A stretch of 8,012 nucleotides of DNA from Anaerolineae bacterium (GTDB taxonomy: Bacteria; Chloroflexota; Anaerolineae; Anaerolineales; Anaerolineaceae): NCBI GenBank assembly GCA_016213455.1, contig JACRAG010000472.1, forward strand, positions 1 to 8,012. The letters run 5' to 3'. The translations under genes were made by a program, and so were the position numbers. Below the pieces are notes generated by a model that saw nothing but the letters and a program-made list of their open reading frames with translations, searched no databases and was not told the DNA's origin. This document shows, in pieces, positions 6,895-8,012 of this stretch (positions are counted from its first letter, which is position 1; each line of letters begins with the position of its first letter).

Positions 6895-8012
6895 TCAACC
6901 AGCAGCCTGCAATTTCTCGTGCTTTTCTGCGTGCAGCGCCAGCACTTTATCCTGGACCTCTTTGAGATACCTGCCGCGCAGAGGGAAGGCGATCAGGATG
7001 ACTGCACCGATCAGCATGGCGACGCCGGGGATCAATCCAGCCAGCACCTTGATGCCAAAAAGGGCATTGGCGGGTTGGTCGAGGAAGATTTGCCCGTTAT
7101 TCTGATCGCGGGTGACGAATTTGGTCAATTCCAGGACGAATGGAAACAACCACAGGGCCAGGGATTGGGCGGGTTTGGTGATGAGTGCATTCACGCCGAA
7201 GAAAGCGCCCTCACGGCGAACACCAGAGCGTAATTCATCCTCGTCGGCAATCTGAGCAAACAGCAAATTGGTCATGGTTTGCGGACCGCTCAAGCCGAAA
7301 CCAGCCAATGCCATGCAAACCGGGATGAATGCCGGCGGAACAATCACGATCAATGTCAGTCCGATTCCGGCAATCACCAACAAAAGCTGCTGCGTGCCCA
7401 CCACCCCGAAGCGTTTGCGGATCAGGTTGGTGGTGGGTACGCCGATGATGAGCGGGATAAACAGGCAGGCCAGCAGGATCAGTGTGTTGATCTTGACCAC
7501 ATAATCCGCCAGGTAAAAGATGGTTCCAAGCACCAGCGATTGCATCAAAATGGACATGAAATTGGCGGCGACCAGGATCAGGAAGGATCGGTTGGTGATG
7601 GTCAGTCGCAGCGCCGTGACCATGGGGATGGGCTTATCCACACGGGTAAATTCGGGGCGTTCTTTGACCTTGAGTGTGGTGATGATGATCAACACTGCGG
7701 CGACCACGGCGACGACGATCATCGAGATCTGCAGCGGCAGGAAGGAAGGGGATGCGCCCGCCTTGGGACGGAAAAGGTCGGGGATGATGAAACCCACCAG
7801 GGTACCCAGCAGCCCAAACAGGCTGGAAGAGATCTGCAAATGGTTTCGTTCCCGGTCAGACTCGCTGACCTCAGGGAGCAGGGAGGAGTAAACCAATCCG
7901 ATGATGGTGTAGCAGGTGTCATACATCAACATCGACACCAGCATCCAGATGAACAGGGTCTGCTGACCGGCCTGGGGCGGAGCAAACCAGACCAGAATGA
8001 AGGTCAATGCCA
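6895..8012 (-). CDS. GPH/MFS-type cation symporter (5' partial)
   Basis: This is an integral membrane transporter of the glycoside-pentoside-hexuronide:cation symporter family (MelB-like, MFS_2). Such proteins usually move sugars or glycosides with Na+ or H+. The frame is open through the right edge (complete codons from 8010), so the N-terminus is missing; the TTG at 8007 is not convincing as a start. About 371 residues are visible, against roughly 440-480 for the family, so the first two or three membrane segments lie outside. Counted from that TTG, family features are YDTCYTIIGLVYSSLLPEVS (29-48) with DRER (51-54), and the later cytoplasmic motif ADEDELRSGVRREGAFFG (254-271) followed by a conserved Lys278. 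About nine hydrophobic segments are visible. The C-terminus is short and charged (EKHEKLQAAG). No glycosidase or sugar enzyme is adjacent, so the substrate is unknown. Confidence 0.87.
   Translation of the reverse strand, partial: ALTFILVWFAPPQAGQQTLFIWMLVSMLMYDTCYTIIGLVYSSLLPEVSESDRERNHLQISSSLFGLLGTLVGFIIPDLFRPKAGASPSFLPLQISMIVVAVVAAVLIIITTLKVKERPEFTRVDKPIPMVTALRLTITNRSFLILVAANFMSILMQSLVLGTIFYLADYVVKINTLILLACLFIPLIIGVPTTNLIRKRFGVVGTQQLLLVIAGIGLTLIVIVPPAFIPVCMALAGFGLSGPQTMTNLLFAQIADEDELRSGVRREGAFFGVNALITKPAQSLALWLFPFVLELTKFVTRDQNNGQIFLDQPANALFGIKVLAGLIPGVAMLIGAVILIAFPLRGRYLKEVQDKVLALHAEKHEKLQAAG

Noticed and set aside
7520..7891. Plus-strand open frame of 123 codons opposite the transporter
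   Set aside because: It is antisense to the conserved GPH transporter and has low-complexity composition, so it is best explained as a shadow.
1..8012. A defence system, mobile element or biosynthetic cluster
   Set aside because: I found no transposase, integrase, nuclease, toxin-antitoxin pair, repeat array or tRNA-like sequence. Every sizeable frame is a known housekeeping or transport/signalling family.

Overview
The window is ordinary bacterial chromosome. It is gene-dense with moderately high GC, and contains no RNA gene, insertion sequence, CRISPR array or phage gene that I can see. The protein styles suggest a Chloroflexota bacterium, perhaps of the Anaerolineae: a paired ABC exporter, a ComB-like phosphatase, a Rv2061-type F420/flavin enzyme and a GPH-type transporter. 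This is an impression from family resemblance, not a measured assignment.

Layout. On the plus strand, two overlapping genes (2-1783, cut at the left edge, and 1773-3605) encode the two halves of a heterodimeric ABC exporter. They run into a strong hairpin (3631-3663) shared with the genes converging from the right. Everything else is on the minus strand, in three units read right to left. A GPH/MFS-type symporter (6895-8012, cut at the right edge) ends at a hairpin at 6795-6828. A GAF-like/GGDEF/EAL cyclic-di-GMP protein (4901-6694) ends at a hairpin at 4846-4881. A two-gene unit follows: a PPOX-class enzyme (4360-4755) and a ComB-like phosphatase (3645-4352). No gap between genes exceeds about 200 bases.

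How the parts work. The two ABC subunits carry complementary defects: Asp replaces the catalytic Glu in the first, and the second has an altered LSVGQ signature. Together these predict one degenerate and one working ATP site, as in known asymmetric exporters. The GGDEF/EAL protein has a broken GGDEF motif, an intact I-site and a complete EAL residue set, so it looks like a cyclic-di-GMP phosphodiesterase with a regulatory GGDEF domain. The PPOX gene has a promoter-like sequence with a perfect 14-bp palindrome between its -35 and -10 elements, a likely operator. The ComB-like gene has no Shine-Dalgarno, but a TATAAT lies exactly six bases before its ATG, suggesting a leaderless internal transcript. 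I found no clearly new system. The most useful leads are in the short regulatory stretches between 4353 and 4881.
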